A stretch of DNA of 64,000 nucleotides. Source: Virgibacillus sp. NKC19-16. Its GTDB lineage: Bacteria; Bacillota; Bacilli; Bacillales; Amphibacillaceae. The position numbers and the translations under genes are program-made. The DNA lies in assembly GCF_021560035.1 (NCBI RefSeq), contig NZ_CP074373.1:1-64000 (forward strand), in the 5' to 3' direction. Shown in pieces: positions 40,869 to 50,315 of the stretch (positions are counted from its first letter, which is position 1; every line of letters starts with the position of its first letter). Under the pieces are notes generated by a model. That model was given only the letters and a program-made list of their open reading frames with translations. It was not told the DNA's origin and searched no databases.

Positions 40869-41183
40869 ATGAAGGGAAATATGAATAACATGATGAAGCA
40901 AATGCAAAAAATGCAAAAGCAAATGACAAAAGCACAAGAAGAGCTACATGAACTGAGCTTTGAAGCAACTGCAGGTGGCGGAATGGTTACCGTTACGGCA
41001 AACGGAAAAAAAGAAATTACCGATGTTCAAATTAAAGAAGAAGTCGTCGATCCCGATGACGTGGAAATGCTTCAGGACTTGATTCTTGCAGCAACGAATG
41101 ATGTACTTAAACAAATTGAAGATAAAACAAATGACACAATGGGACAATTCACGAAAGGGCTAAACATGCCGGGAATGTTCTAG
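40869..41183 (+). CDS. YbaB/EbfC-family nucleoid-associated protein
   Basis: A 104-residue DNA-binding protein of the EbfC family (B. subtilis YaaK), always placed between dnaX and recR. The N-terminal methionine/lysine-rich helix [20 protein letters not shown] and the core [19 protein letters not shown] are characteristic. It starts at ATG 40869 behind AAAGGAGG. It is probably translated from the dnaX transcript; recR starts 12 bases later. It binds DNA as a dimer in relatives; its precise job is unclear. Confidence 0.93.
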   Translation: MKGNMNNMMKQMQKMQKQMTKAQEELHELSFEATAGGGMVTVTANGKKEITDVQIKEEVVDPDDVEMLQDLILAATNDVLKQIEDKTNDTMGQFTKGLNMPGMF

Positions 41184-41194
41184 GAGGCAACTTG

Positions 41195-41791
41195 ATGTAT
41201 TATCCAGAACCGATTTCTAAACTGATTGACAGTTTTACAAAATTGCCAGGTATCGGACCGAAAACGGCAGTCCGTCTGGCTTTTTATGTATTAAATATGA
41301 AAGATGATGATGTCATGGACTTTGCGAAAAATCTGGTAAATGCAAAGCGGGAGCTAACACATTGTTCTACATGTGGACATATTACCGATCAGGACCCATG
41401 CGCCATTTGCCAGGACACGTCACGCGATCAATCGATTATTTGTGTCGTGCAGGATCCTAAAGACGTCATCGCCATGGAGAAAATGAAGGAATTTCATGGA
41501 AAATACCATGTCCTTCATGGTGCCATCTCCCCAATGGATGGAATTGGCCCGGAAGACATCAATGTACCTGATTTGATTAATCGCTTAAAAGATGAAGAAG
41601 TAGAAGAACTGATCCTAGCTACAAACCCAAACATCGAAGGGGAAGCAACAGCGATGTATATTTCACGCCTTGTTAAACCATCCGGGATTAAGACGACACG
41701 AATTGCACATGGCCTCCCGGTTGGCGGCGATTTGGAATATGCGGATGAAGTGACATTATCAAAAGCATTAGAGGGCAGAAGAGACGTATAG
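41195..41791 (+). CDS. recR: Recombination protein RecR
   Basis: RecR acts with RecF and RecO in gap repair. A helix-hairpin-helix ([19 protein letters not shown]), a C4 zinc finger ([16 protein letters not shown]) and a TOPRIM domain ([36 protein letters not shown]) are all present. ATG 41195 is preceded by AGGAGG at 41182-41187 and gives 198 residues, exactly the B. subtilis length; a TTG three bases earlier is also in frame. It follows ebfC in the dnaX operon. Confidence 0.96.
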   Translation: MYYPEPISKLIDSFTKLPGIGPKTAVRLAFYVLNMKDDDVMDFAKNLVNAKRELTHCSTCGHITDQDPCAICQDTSRDQSIICVVQDPKDVIAMEKMKEFHGKYHVLHGAISPMDGIGPEDINVPDLINRLKDEEVEELILATNPNIEGEATAMYISRLVKPSGIKTTRIAHGLPVGGDLEYADEVTLSKALEGRRDV

Positions 41792-41806
41792 GAGTTAGGT
41801 GAGCAC

Positions 41807-42019
41807 ATGGGGAATATAAAGAAAACAGATGTGGACGGGGAATTATTAGATGCGATTTTTGCATTGGAACGAGAATGGAAGCAAATTGAATCCATTGTAG
41901 AACAAAGCATTGAATCTCCATACACAGGCCATCACTTAGAAGCACTGGCACAGGCGAAATATATGTTTTTACTGCGTGAAGCGAGGCATCGGAAGGTTAG
42001 TGCGATGCAGCGGGTTTGA
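41807..42019 (+). CDS. yaaL: DUF2508-family protein YaaL
   Basis: A 70-residue, charged, helical protein that follows recR in Bacillaceae and precedes bofA. No function is known. The segment LLDAIFALEREWKQIESIVEQSIE is typical. It starts at ATG 41807 behind AGGAGTTAGGTGAGC and is the last member of the dnaX-ebfC-recR run. In B. subtilis bofA follows at once, but here 3.6 kb of accessory sequence intervenes. Confidence 0.88.
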   Translation: MGNIKKTDVDGELLDAIFALEREWKQIESIVEQSIESPYTGHHLEALAQAKYMFLLREARHRKVSAMQRV

Positions 42020-42123
42020 TTGATAGATTAGTAGAATAGGACGTGTTATAGACAAGGGATGTAGGATTGATGTGCCCTTGTCTTTCCTTTTTACCCAGTA
42101 TGGCGGTGAGAAGTATAATGATT

Positions 42124-42696
42124 TTAACCATCCCTTTTTTCATTTAACCACTGATTCACTGTATGGATGGTCTGATCGTTTTGGGCTATATTTTTTAAAT
42201 AGTTTATGTCTATACGTTCAAAATGAAGTAAAAATAACCTTCTTCCCCATTCACAATCGGATGATGATTTCCAGTGAACACAGGCACGTAATCGATCTAA
42301 AATAATATCTTCTAATCCTATTACATAGACATGAAGGCCATCCTTTAATACTAAATCAACAACTCTTTCATTATCTGCATCTTCAAGAATATCGTTTGGG
42401 ATTTCAACGCTGATCATTAGCTCATCGTGATACCAATGACGCCCTTCAGAAACAAAGCCAAGCAATTTCAAATACTTATCAGCTATATCTCGTTGGCTAA
42501 ATATGATATCAATATCCAGTGTAGTATATTCATTACGTGTATAGATCTCTACAGCTAAGCCTCCAACAATAATAGGTTTTAGCCCTTCAATTTCGAAAAG
42601 GCTTGTTAAAATTGCTGTTGTTTGTACCATTTTTTCGAATTTTTGTTTCCCTTGTAATTGCTCAATTTTGATTTTAGCTTCTTCAATCGAAATCAT
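42124..42696 (-). CDS. Nucleotidyltransferase-fold protein (toxin-like)
   Basis: A 190-residue protein with a minimal nucleotidyltransferase core: IIVGGLAVEIY at 42-52 followed by TTLDIDIIF at 58-66, giving the GG and DxD metal motif (D61, D63). A C-terminal segment is helical. It resembles the DUF6036 / AbiEii-related group used in toxin-antitoxin and phage-defence modules, but it could equally be a tRNA- or antibiotic-type transferase. ATG 42696 overlaps the end of the small basic gene upstream by 14 bases, so the two are translationally coupled. Confidence 0.68.
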   Translation of the reverse strand: MISIEEAKIKIEQLQGKQKFEKMVQTTAILTSLFEIEGLKPIIVGGLAVEIYTRNEYTTLDIDIIFSQRDIADKYLKLLGFVSEGRHWYHDELMISVEIPNDILEDADNERVVDLVLKDGLHVYVIGLEDIILDRLRACVHWKSSSDCEWGRRLFLLHFERIDINYLKNIAQNDQTIHTVNQWLNEKRDG

Positions 42697-42916
42697 AAAA
42701 CCACTTCCGTTTTGAAAGATATTTTATTTTGCCTTCTTGTTCAGCTTTTTTCCAGCGCTCTATACAGAGTTTATCAATAATCTTTTGTTCATCTTTGTCT
42801 CGCTCACGCGTTCGAATTAACCTTTCTGAATCGCGATTTCTAATAATGGATCGTTCTACTTCAGGTTTTCGCTTATTTATCCATTGGTTGAGGTCGTTAA
42901 TATTCACTTTTTTCAT
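42683..42916 (-). CDS. Small charged partner of the nucleotidyltransferase
   Basis: A 77-residue, highly charged, helical protein (MKKVNINDLNQWINKRKPEV... then RNRDSERLIRTRERDKDEQ). No motif is recognised. It starts at ATG 42916 behind GAGGTGATC. The stop lies inside the first codons of the nucleotidyltransferase frame, a common layout for an antitoxin followed by a toxin, though which partner is which is not shown. It is not present at this locus in B. subtilis. Confidence 0.6.
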   Translation of the reverse strand: MKKVNINDLNQWINKRKPEVERSIIRNRDSERLIRTRERDKDEQKIIDKLCIERWKKAEQEGKIKYLSKRKWFYDFD

Positions 42917-43087
42917 TTGATCACCTCAAGGTTAGATTTTTTTATAGTATATCATGTTACTTTAAGTATAACATGTTTACTGTTGAATTAATCATTAATG
43001 CACGTTGGGTTCTTCTATTCCAAAAAGGGATGAGTAATTTTATTAAGTTTCAGGTGAAATAGCAGTTACTGTATACATTATGCTACT

Positions 43088-43445
43088 ATTGGAAATGTCG
43101 GGAGGGATGATGATGCTATTCGTAAGGCTTCTGATGTGCATAAACATTGGGAGCAATTTAATGATGATGTAATACTTAAAGGGCCTCAATTTGTGCAACG
43201 TAATCGTGATGAGTGGGCCGTGTTGAGTAAGGAGCAACTTCATGCTGCATTTAATTCTTTTTATTTTAACGCTAATCTCTTCCATGAAGATGATGGCTCG
43301 GTTACATTGTCAATTACTTGGAGGGGTGCTAGTTGCTGCTGCTATAGGATTTTACATTGCATATAGTATTAATACGGCTACTTTTCTATTATCTGCTTTA
43401 TTTGTCTTTTTCGTATCGAATAAAAAGGTACGGGAGTTGGATTAG
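43088..43445 (+). pseudogene. Frameshifted small membrane-protein gene
   Basis: One plus frame encodes AIRKASDVHKHWEQFNDDV, then ILKGPQFVQRNRDEWAVL and FYFNANLFHEDDGSVTLS (to about 43310). The next frame takes over with LLGGVLVAAAIGFYIAYS and a second hydrophobic stretch, ending KKVRELD at 43445. The change of frame around 43310-43325 splits a soluble N-terminal half from two membrane segments, and no plausible start precedes the first part. I do not recognise the family. It and flanking sequence fill 42917-43557. Confidence 0.5.
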
Positions 43446-43557
43446 TAGATTTTTAAAAATTGGAAGTTTTTCTCTACAAGTTTTTTAAAAGTATTCTTGT
43501 TTTCTCACTTTATACTTGCTACTCTTATGAAAGGAAATCTATAAGGGGGGATTAAAA

Positions 43558-44469
43558 TTGGACGGTTGGTTAATAAAAGTTGCTTTCTTCACTGTTTTAT
43601 CTGCTTACAGTTCTGATGGTTCGAATATAGAATGGAATAATATGGTTAGTTCCATAGTTGATAGAAGCAGTGCTACAGAAACAGAGATCGAAGGAAATGG
43701 GGAGAATCAAGAGGAGTCAGAAGACGCGCAGCAAGATGTAGAAGAAGATGCTAAATCCCCGGAGAGCCAGAATGAGTCAGCTGACGAGCCAGAAGAAGCA
43801 GCTAAAGATATTGGGGAAGAAACGGCTCAGCAAAAGGCGAATGACGAGAACGAAGCAGAGGTGGAAGACAAACCAGAAGAATCTTCAGCAAACAGTTCGG
43901 ATGAAGCACAGCAACAGCAGGAGACAGAAGATGAATCGGAGGAGTCCGCTGGTTTTGACTATTATCCCAAAGGGCAGTTTGCGGTTGATGGAGCTCAAGG
44001 CGAAACTGTAGAAAATGATACAGGGATCTTCACGATTGAAAAACAAACGACGGACATTCATCCAGTGGAAGTAGGGCCAATACATATTCAATTTGAAAAT
44101 ATAAGCCTTGTAAGTGGTGATGTAACAGAGGAAGCGACAGCTGGTATAGCTGGGGATCAAGTGACATTTATACAAATGGATGCGACACTTCAGAATACAG
44201 TTGATGATCCAATGCAATTCTTCTTTGCTTCTACAACGCTTCAACTGAACGCTGCACAGTTAGTAGCGCATGATATGTTTAGTGGAAAATCCAATGGTAC
44301 TTTTGATACACAGACACCAAGAAATACCACGTTAGTGTATATGTTGGATGATGACAATTTGACTGCGGAGGAAATAAACAATCTGACTGTCCAGATCACG
44401 GGTGTTCCGATGAATATGAAAACGGAAGAAACAGTTGGTGCAGGGACTTCATTTGATGTAGCGTTTTAG
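43558..44469 (+). CDS. Secreted acidic protein with C-terminal beta domain
   Basis: A 303-residue protein of unknown function. It starts at TTG 43558 with AAGGGGGG at 43543-43550. A short hydrophobic N-terminus (WLIKVAFFTVLSAY) could serve as a signal anchor, but no lipobox or clear cleavage site is seen. Residues 40-140 are a disordered E/Q/D/S-rich stretch. Residues 150-303 look like a beta-sandwich of DUF4352 type (FTIEKQTTDIHPVEVGPIHI; NTVDDPMQFFF). Expected outside the cell. The acidic linker may reflect a halophilic or halotolerant habitat. Confidence 0.62.
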   Translation: MDGWLIKVAFFTVLSAYSSDGSNIEWNNMVSSIVDRSSATETEIEGNGENQEESEDAQQDVEEDAKSPESQNESADEPEEAAKDIGEETAQQKANDENEAEVEDKPEESSANSSDEAQQQQETEDESEESAGFDYYPKGQFAVDGAQGETVENDTGIFTIEKQTTDIHPVEVGPIHIQFENISLVSGDVTEEATAGIAGDQVTFIQMDATLQNTVDDPMQFFFASTTLQLNAAQLVAHDMFSGKSNGTFDTQTPRNTTLVYMLDDDNLTAEEINNLTVQITGVPMNMKTEETVGAGTSFDVAF

Positions 44470-44577
44470 GATTTAGGGATGAAATTAGGATTTAACAATG
44501 AACTAAGGGATATAAGGTATTTTGTCCCTTGGTTATATTCGTATTTATATGATTTTATGGATAAGGGAGGGGGTAAT

Positions 44578-44940
44578 GTGGAAGAAATAAAATTTCTAAT
44601 TATTTTGGCGGTTTTGCTCCTTTTCCTTCTTTGCGTATGGATATTTTTAGGTTTATCTCAAGCTATGTATATTATTTATGAACGGCCAAAAACTGGGTTG
44701 TTCGGGGGCGTATGGCGAAGTTTTCAGTTGACCAAAGGCCATAAATGGTCCCTGGTTGGATTATTCACTCTTTTTCTCCTATGGTTTACAGTCGGCTTTA
44801 TTGTCGTTATTATTGGCATCATTGTAAGCCTTACTTTTTATCATGTAACCCGGGTGGAATACTTCAAAATGTTGAATAGAAAGTGTGTATGGAAGGATCA
44901 GCAAGCGGAATGGCATGAAATGTACCATTCATCCAAGTAA
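44578..44940 (+). CDS. Small membrane protein
   Basis: A 120-residue protein with two long hydrophobic segments, IKFLIILAVLLLFLLCVWIF and WSLVGLFTLFLLWFTVGFIVVIIGIIV. Between them, QAMYIIYERPKTGLFGGVWRSFQLTKGHK has a 'glycine-rich then SFxLTKGH' pattern seen in glycerophosphodiesterase-type membrane domains. The frame is open from 44479, but GTG 44578 is preceded by AAGGGAGGGGG and is the better start. Function unknown. It lies about 110 bases after the acidic protein gene and may be cotranscribed. Confidence 0.6.
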   Translation: MEEIKFLIILAVLLLFLLCVWIFLGLSQAMYIIYERPKTGLFGGVWRSFQLTKGHKWSLVGLFTLFLLWFTVGFIVVIIGIIVSLTFYHVTRVEYFKMLNRKCVWKDQQAEWHEMYHSSK

Positions 44941-45225
44941 ATAGACTTATTACAAAGTCGTATCTGTTAAAACGATGTGGCTTTTCTTATTCCAGCAAAC
45001 TTTAAAATTGCATCGCATTTTCGCGGTGCTTTTTGTTTACGAAAAATGGTAAAGAAGTTACTGGTAAAAGAACGATCCTTATAGCACTAGATACAACTAA
45101 ACAAGTATACAAAACCAATTGCAAATTATTTGATTCACTATTGAAATGAGCTCCAACCTTGACAGTCAAACATATTAGGTAATCTATGAATAATTCAGGT
45201 TACTATATATTTGGAGGTGTCTTTA

Positions 45226-45488
45226 TTGGTGAATGAAGAGAGAACTATATATACAAGATTACAGGAATATAATCTTTAAACAAAATTAATGTTTGGTCCT
45301 GTAATCTTGTTTATTTCGGCTATTTTCAATCTAAGTAATACTATTGTTTGGCTGGATTGTTATTTATATTAATAGTTGCTCAAGCGATTTTAGATTTTAG
45401 AATATATAATAAATTTAATAAAGCATCTTTAATTGAAACAATGATATTATCGGTCGGTATGTATATTATTTTGTTCCATTTGCAATAA
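45226..45488 (+). pseudogene. Decayed small membrane-protein gene
   Basis: A good ribosome site (TTGGAGGTG) and TTG/GTG start lead to a frame that ends after 17 codons. Later frames in the same direction read FGPVILFISAIFNLSNTIVW, then LLFILIVAQAILDFRIYN and ETMILSVGMYIILFHLQ before a TAA, so two hydrophobic parts in different frames remain. A perfect 13-bp inverted repeat (45254-45266 / 45297-45309), followed by TTTATTT, lies within it. The rest of 44941-45677 shows nothing further. Confidence 0.4.
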
Positions 45489-45677
45489 CTTTTAAATATG
45501 GTTGGTTTAGCACTAATAAAAATTCTTCCTCGCTATTTAATGTTTAGTAATGCATACTAGGTAAAAGTAGTTTGTTAAATTACCTGGGAGTAGAAATTGC
45601 CTCATACTTTCAGTTCTTTTTCCACCTCTCTAATCATATGTACTAATAAGGGGACAAGGAAAAGGGGTTGATTTGCA

Positions 45678-45941
45678 TTGAGTTCTACTGTTGTTATTTC
45701 GATTATGATTGCATTAATTGTTTTATTATTGATTATCGGTGCCCCGGTTAAGCCGATGCGTTTTATTGGACAAGGTGCCGTGAAACTGGGTATTGGTATA
45801 TTGTTTTTGTTTTTCCTGAATGTGTTTGGTGGAGCTATAGGATTGCATATTCCTATTAATCTGTTTACTGTGATTGTATCCGGATTTCTGGGGATATTTG
45901 GGCTCGCTTCACTGACTGCGATTCATTTGTTTTTGATTTAA
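45678..45941 (+). CDS. bofA: Pro-sigma-K processing inhibitor BofA
   Basis: BofA holds the SpoIVFB protease inactive in the outer forespore membrane until the engulfed forespore signals, so it times mother-cell sigma-K activation. The 87 residues match the B. subtilis length. Two membrane segments (VVISIMIALIVLLLIIGAP and IGILFLFFLNVFGG) are followed by the conserved HIPINLFTVIVSGFLGIFGL. It starts at TTG 45678, with AAAAGGGG upstream. Its usual neighbour yaaL is 3.6 kb away because of inserted sequence. Confidence 0.92.
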   Translation: MSSTVVISIMIALIVLLLIIGAPVKPMRFIGQGAVKLGIGILFLFFLNVFGGAIGLHIPINLFTVIVSGFLGIFGLASLTAIHLFLI

Positions 45942-46036
45942 AATGGGTTGGATAAAGAAGAAAATATAAGTTTCAAAGTTTCCTTGTATAAAATCCGTTA
46001 GATTGGGAGATACTAATTTATAACGGAGGTGGGGAC

Positions 46037-46228
46037 ATGAAACAAATTAATTTCTTTGAGCGTTGTGGTATTTGTGAGGAAGAAAAGGCGAGGGGTATTC
46101 ATTTGTACACGATGTTTATTTGCAGTGAATGTGAATATAATATGATTCATACCGAGCCCAGGGAAGAGAAATATAACTACTACCTAAGAAAATTAAAAAA
46201 TGTAAGCAAACCGAAATTATATTCATAA
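46037..46228 (+). CDS. csfB: Anti-sigma-G factor Gin (CsfB)
   Basis: Gin blocks sigma-G (and sigma-E) at the wrong time or place during sporulation. The 63-residue protein has the paired zinc cysteines CGIC and CSEC at 10-13 and 33-36, needed for dimerisation and activity. In B. subtilis it is transcribed by sigma-F; a matching promoter was not assigned here. It starts at ATG 46037 behind GGAGGTGGGG. In B. subtilis rRNA genes separate bofA and csfB, but here only about 95 bases do. Confidence 0.88.
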   Translation: MKQINFFERCGICEEEKARGIHLYTMFICSECEYNMIHTEPREEKYNYYLRKLKNVSKPKLYS

Positions 46229-46233
46229 ATTAG

Positions 46234-46262
46234 AAGTCTTTGCACAGCAAGGGCTTTTTTTG
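46234..46262 (+). terminator. csfB terminator
   Basis: AGTCTTTGC and GCAAGGGCT pair (with G-U) and are followed by a run of seven T. Confidence 0.75.
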
Positions 46263-46293
46263 TTTGGGAGTGGGCGAGGGCCACCCGTCTTAC

Positions 46294-46809
46294 TTACATA
46301 TTCTTTCGATACATGGATTCCCGCTTCGAAATAACAGCGTCTCTATTTGGCATGCGATGCTTATTGATCAAGGCCTCATCACTCATGTCGCTTGGATTAC
46401 CGAATGTGCACCCTCTACCTTGAGAACGTTGATGGCATAGTTCCAGAAGTTCAGCATCAATAATTGGCAGATTCATGCTTTCATAAGGTTTGTTTGCGCG
46501 AATAGCTGTCAATTTCTCATCAAACAACTGCAATGTCATTTCCCCATCTAAACCAAAAGCGTGCAGCAATGACTGATCTTTTTCCAGACGTGTTATGGCG
46601 TTTTGCATGGCGCGTTCGGCACCTTTAAAATTATCTCGGCGGTGATGGTATTGCGAAACGGCAATGGCGATGAACCCTTTCCAATAAGCCTTTCTTTCTT
46701 CAGGCGGTACCTTTTTCCATTCGTCTTCCAAAATTTCATGACACTCGAAATAATCCCGTACGCCCTGAAAATAAACAAGGAAATCGACATAGGCTTCTGG
46801 ATAACGCAT
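46294..46809 (-). CDS. DUF309-family protein
   Basis: A 171-residue helical protein. The DUF309 signature is FQGVRDYFECHEILEDEWKK, with a conserved HE; the family also has YWKGFIAIAVSQYHHRRDNFKGA. The biochemical role is unknown. The frame is open from 46839, but ATG 46809 (MRYPEAYVDFLVYF) follows AGGAGG and is chosen. It is longer than usual because of a C-terminal tail after HQRSQG. It is convergent with csfB. Confidence 0.8.
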   Translation of the reverse strand: MRYPEAYVDFLVYFQGVRDYFECHEILEDEWKKVPPEERKAYWKGFIAIAVSQYHHRRDNFKGAERAMQNAITRLEKDQSLLHAFGLDGEMTLQLFDEKLTAIRANKPYESMNLPIIDAELLELCHQRSQGRGCTFGNPSDMSDEALINKHRMPNRDAVISKRESMYRKNM

Positions 46810-47090
46810 ATGCTTCCTCCTTTCCAAATGATCGATCATTCATATTGGCCCATTGTATCATAGCGATGCGGGTGGGACGAGGGACCTGTCTCTACGTCCC
46901 TTATCCGCTATACCACGCTCGTACTTTTTGATCAGATGGGAGCCACCATGGTGTTTATTATGACAAACGTTAATCACCCTATTTTATAATGTATGCATTA
47001 CTGCTAAACTAAAATAAATCGCTTTAGCAATTAGTAAAGAGCCAAACCATCCCTTGCTGAACTGGGTGACTCAATACTGGGAGTGTGTAC

Positions 47091-47374
47091 ATGACAATGG
47101 TTATACCGGTAATCGTTGTATTTGTTATTTCATTTTTATTGATGTCTGTATGGATTTATAAAAGTGAAAGAAAAGAACATGAAGAAAAAAGGCAAATTTA
47201 TCCCTTATTAGCTTTACTGCTTTTATACTTGCATTGGCTCCCACTGCAGTAATTGGGCTATTCTTATTTGCATTATTAGGTTCTACTACCATTGCTAATA
47301 CAGTGTTTTCGTTGATTATAAGCACGAATCAACTCATGGTGTTATCTATTTCTCTGTTTATCTATTTATTATAG
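47091..47374 (+). pseudogene. Frameshifted small membrane-protein gene (poly-A run)
   Basis: ATG 47091 behind TGGGAG opens MTMVIPVIVVFVISFLLM and goes on to KSERKEHEEK, then stops at 47252 after 53 codons. The next frame continues without a break from the AAAAAA run at 47185-47190: SLISFTAFILALAPTAVIGL, then LFALLGSTTIANTVFSLIIS, ending at a TAG at 47372-47374. A one-base change in that run would restore a ~94-residue protein with three membrane segments. Family unknown. Confidence 0.55.
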
Positions 47375-47431
47375 AAGAGAAAACAACTAAAAAGAGTTCA
47401 ATTCTTAATTTCTGAATGGAGAGATACATAT

Positions 47432-48838
47432 ATGAATCATCACCACACCCCACTATTCCAAACCCTAAAACAATTTAATAACACGAGCCCAACCTCCTTC
47501 CACGTTCCCGGACATAAAAATGGCCTTCTATTCCCTACCTACGCACGGGAATTTTTCGACTCAATTTTAAAGTTGGACATGACAGAGCTCCCTGGTCTGG
47601 ATGACCTTCACGCTCCAACAGAAGCAATTGCCGAAGCGGAAAACTTGGCAGCGGACTTTTTCCAGGCAGATCATACTTTCTTCCTTGTTGGTGGAAGCAC
47701 TGCCGGCAACTTGGCGATGATTTTGGCTACATGTAACGGTGGGGATAAGGTGATTGTGCAGCGAAATAGTCATAAATCGGTGATGAACGGGCTGGAGCTA
47801 AGTGGTGCAAGACCGGTATTTATAGCGCCGGAATATGACCGGGAAGTTGATCGTTATATCAGTCCAAGCCAAGATACCTTAAGAAAAGCACTTCATGAGC
47901 ACCCGGATGCAAAAGCGGTAGTGCTTACTTACCCGGACTACTTCGGGAAAACATATGCGATAAAAGAAATGATAGATGCAGTGCATGCATACCATATGCC
48001 TGTGCTCGTAGACGAAGCTCATGGGGTTCATTTCTCCGTTGGTGATTCCTTTCCGCCGTCAGCCTTGGACCTGGGGGCAGATGTTGTTGTTCAATCTGCC
48101 CATAAAATGGCGCCTGCGATGACGATGGCTTCTTTTTTACATATGAAGTCCAGGCTTCTTTCAAAGGACCGTATCGCACATTACCTGCAGATGATCCAGT
48201 CAAGCAGCCCTTCCTATCCATTGATGGCATCACTTGATATTGCGCGTGCGTTTCTAGCAATCATGAAAACAGAAGAAATAGATAACATCATCTATAGCGC
48301 TTCAATGGTAAGGGAGATCCTGCAAGCCTCTGATCATTGGAGAATTCTATCTACAGATGACCCACTGAAAATAACGTTACACATGAAAAATGGCATTGCT
48401 GCAAAAGATATCGCAGACCTTTTTGAAAAACAAAACATCTATCCGGAGCTTGTTACACATAATCAGATCCTATTTATCCATGGTCTCACACCGTTTCGCA
48501 ACTTTCATAAACTGAAAAAAGCCGTGCAAAACGTGGGTGATCAATTAAAAAATCAGGATAATCGTGCTACAATAGAGATAACAAAGCTTTTCACGCAAGA
48601 TATTCAAGAATTGACTTTGGATTATCAGGAAATGAATCAATTAAACGATAAACAATTTTCTTTTCATGAAGCAATTGGACATATAGCAGCAGAAGCGGTA
48701 ATTCCATATCCGCCGGGAATTCCTGTTATTCTAAAAGGAGAAAAAATCACAGGACCGCATATCGAAATAATAGAAACCCTGGTTGAGCGGGGTGTGAAGA
48801 TTCAACAAAGGGATCCAGGTATTCGGATATACACGTAA
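47432..48838 (+). CDS. yaaO: Orn/Lys/Arg decarboxylase family protein YaaO
   Basis: A 468-residue PLP-dependent fold-type I decarboxylase of the lysine/ornithine/arginine class, without the N-terminal wing domain of inducible enterobacterial enzymes. The PLP lysine is K225 in VQSAHKMAPAMT, and the PLP aspartate lies in VLVDEAHGVHF. It begins with the family sequence FQTLKQFNNTSPTSFHVPGH. The true substrate (arginine, lysine or ornithine) cannot be told. It starts at ATG 47432 behind GGAGAGA. It lies just before tmk, as in B. subtilis, and likely begins the long operon to rsmI. Confidence 0.92.
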   Translation: MNHHHTPLFQTLKQFNNTSPTSFHVPGHKNGLLFPTYAREFFDSILKLDMTELPGLDDLHAPTEAIAEAENLAADFFQADHTFFLVGGSTAGNLAMILATCNGGDKVIVQRNSHKSVMNGLELSGARPVFIAPEYDREVDRYISPSQDTLRKALHEHPDAKAVVLTYPDYFGKTYAIKEMIDAVHAYHMPVLVDEAHGVHFSVGDSFPPSALDLGADVVVQSAHKMAPAMTMASFLHMKSRLLSKDRIAHYLQMIQSSSPSYPLMASLDIARAFLAIMKTEEIDNIIYSASMVREILQASDHWRILSTDDPLKITLHMKNGIAAKDIADLFEKQNIYPELVTHNQILFIHGLTPFRNFHKLKKAVQNVGDQLKNQDNRATIEITKLFTQDIQELTLDYQEMNQLNDKQFSFHEAIGHIAAEAVIPYPPGIPVILKGEKITGPHIEIIETLVERGVKIQQRDPGIRIYT

Positions 48839-48859
48839 ACGACGAAGGAGATAAGACAT

Positions 48860-49839
<980 letters not shown>

Positions 49840-49863
49840 AGATTTAAAAAGGGGACTGAACGC

Positions 49864-50298
49864 ATGAAAATAAGCCAGGAAATGCAAACACAAACTAAAA
49901 AAGAGTATACGCGCCCGCAATCAGCTGATACACAAGCATTTCATAAGCAGCTTCAGTCCCAAACAAAGCATCTAAAGCAGCAGGAATTACAGCAGCTCAT
50001 GAAGAATATTACAATGCAAGGGGATAAAGTGGCCCGCTTTAGGTCGTTTCGTGACATTACGAAATTCAAGCGTATGGTTAAAGATTTCCTGAAAGAAACG
50101 GTATATAATGGGCTTGATTTACAAAAATCGTATGGCTTTAATATGGAAGGACAGAATCGTAAACTAGCAGTTGTTAAGGAAGTAGACGCGAAACTCCTTG
50201 AATTAACCGAGGAAATGATGAATCAGGAAAAAAAGACGGTAGACATCCTTGGCCTCATAGGTGAGATTAAGGGACTGCTGATTAATATATATACGTGA
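49864..50298 (+). CDS. yaaR: DUF327-family protein YaaR
   Basis: A 144-residue, charged, mostly helical protein always placed between darA and holB. Function unknown. MKISQEMQTQTKKEYTRPQS is a low-complexity start; the conserved half is RFRSFRDITKFKRMVKDFLK and the EVDAKLLELTEEM segment. It starts at ATG 49864 behind AAAGGGGA. The stop overlaps an upstream in-frame ATG of holB. Confidence 0.88.
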   Translation: MKISQEMQTQTKKEYTRPQSADTQAFHKQLQSQTKHLKQQELQQLMKNITMQGDKVARFRSFRDITKFKRMVKDFLKETVYNGLDLQKSYGFNMEGQNRKLAVVKEVDAKLLELTEEMMNQEKKTVDILGLIGEIKGLLINIYT

Positions 50299-50315
50299 GA
50301 AATGGAAGGGTACTT

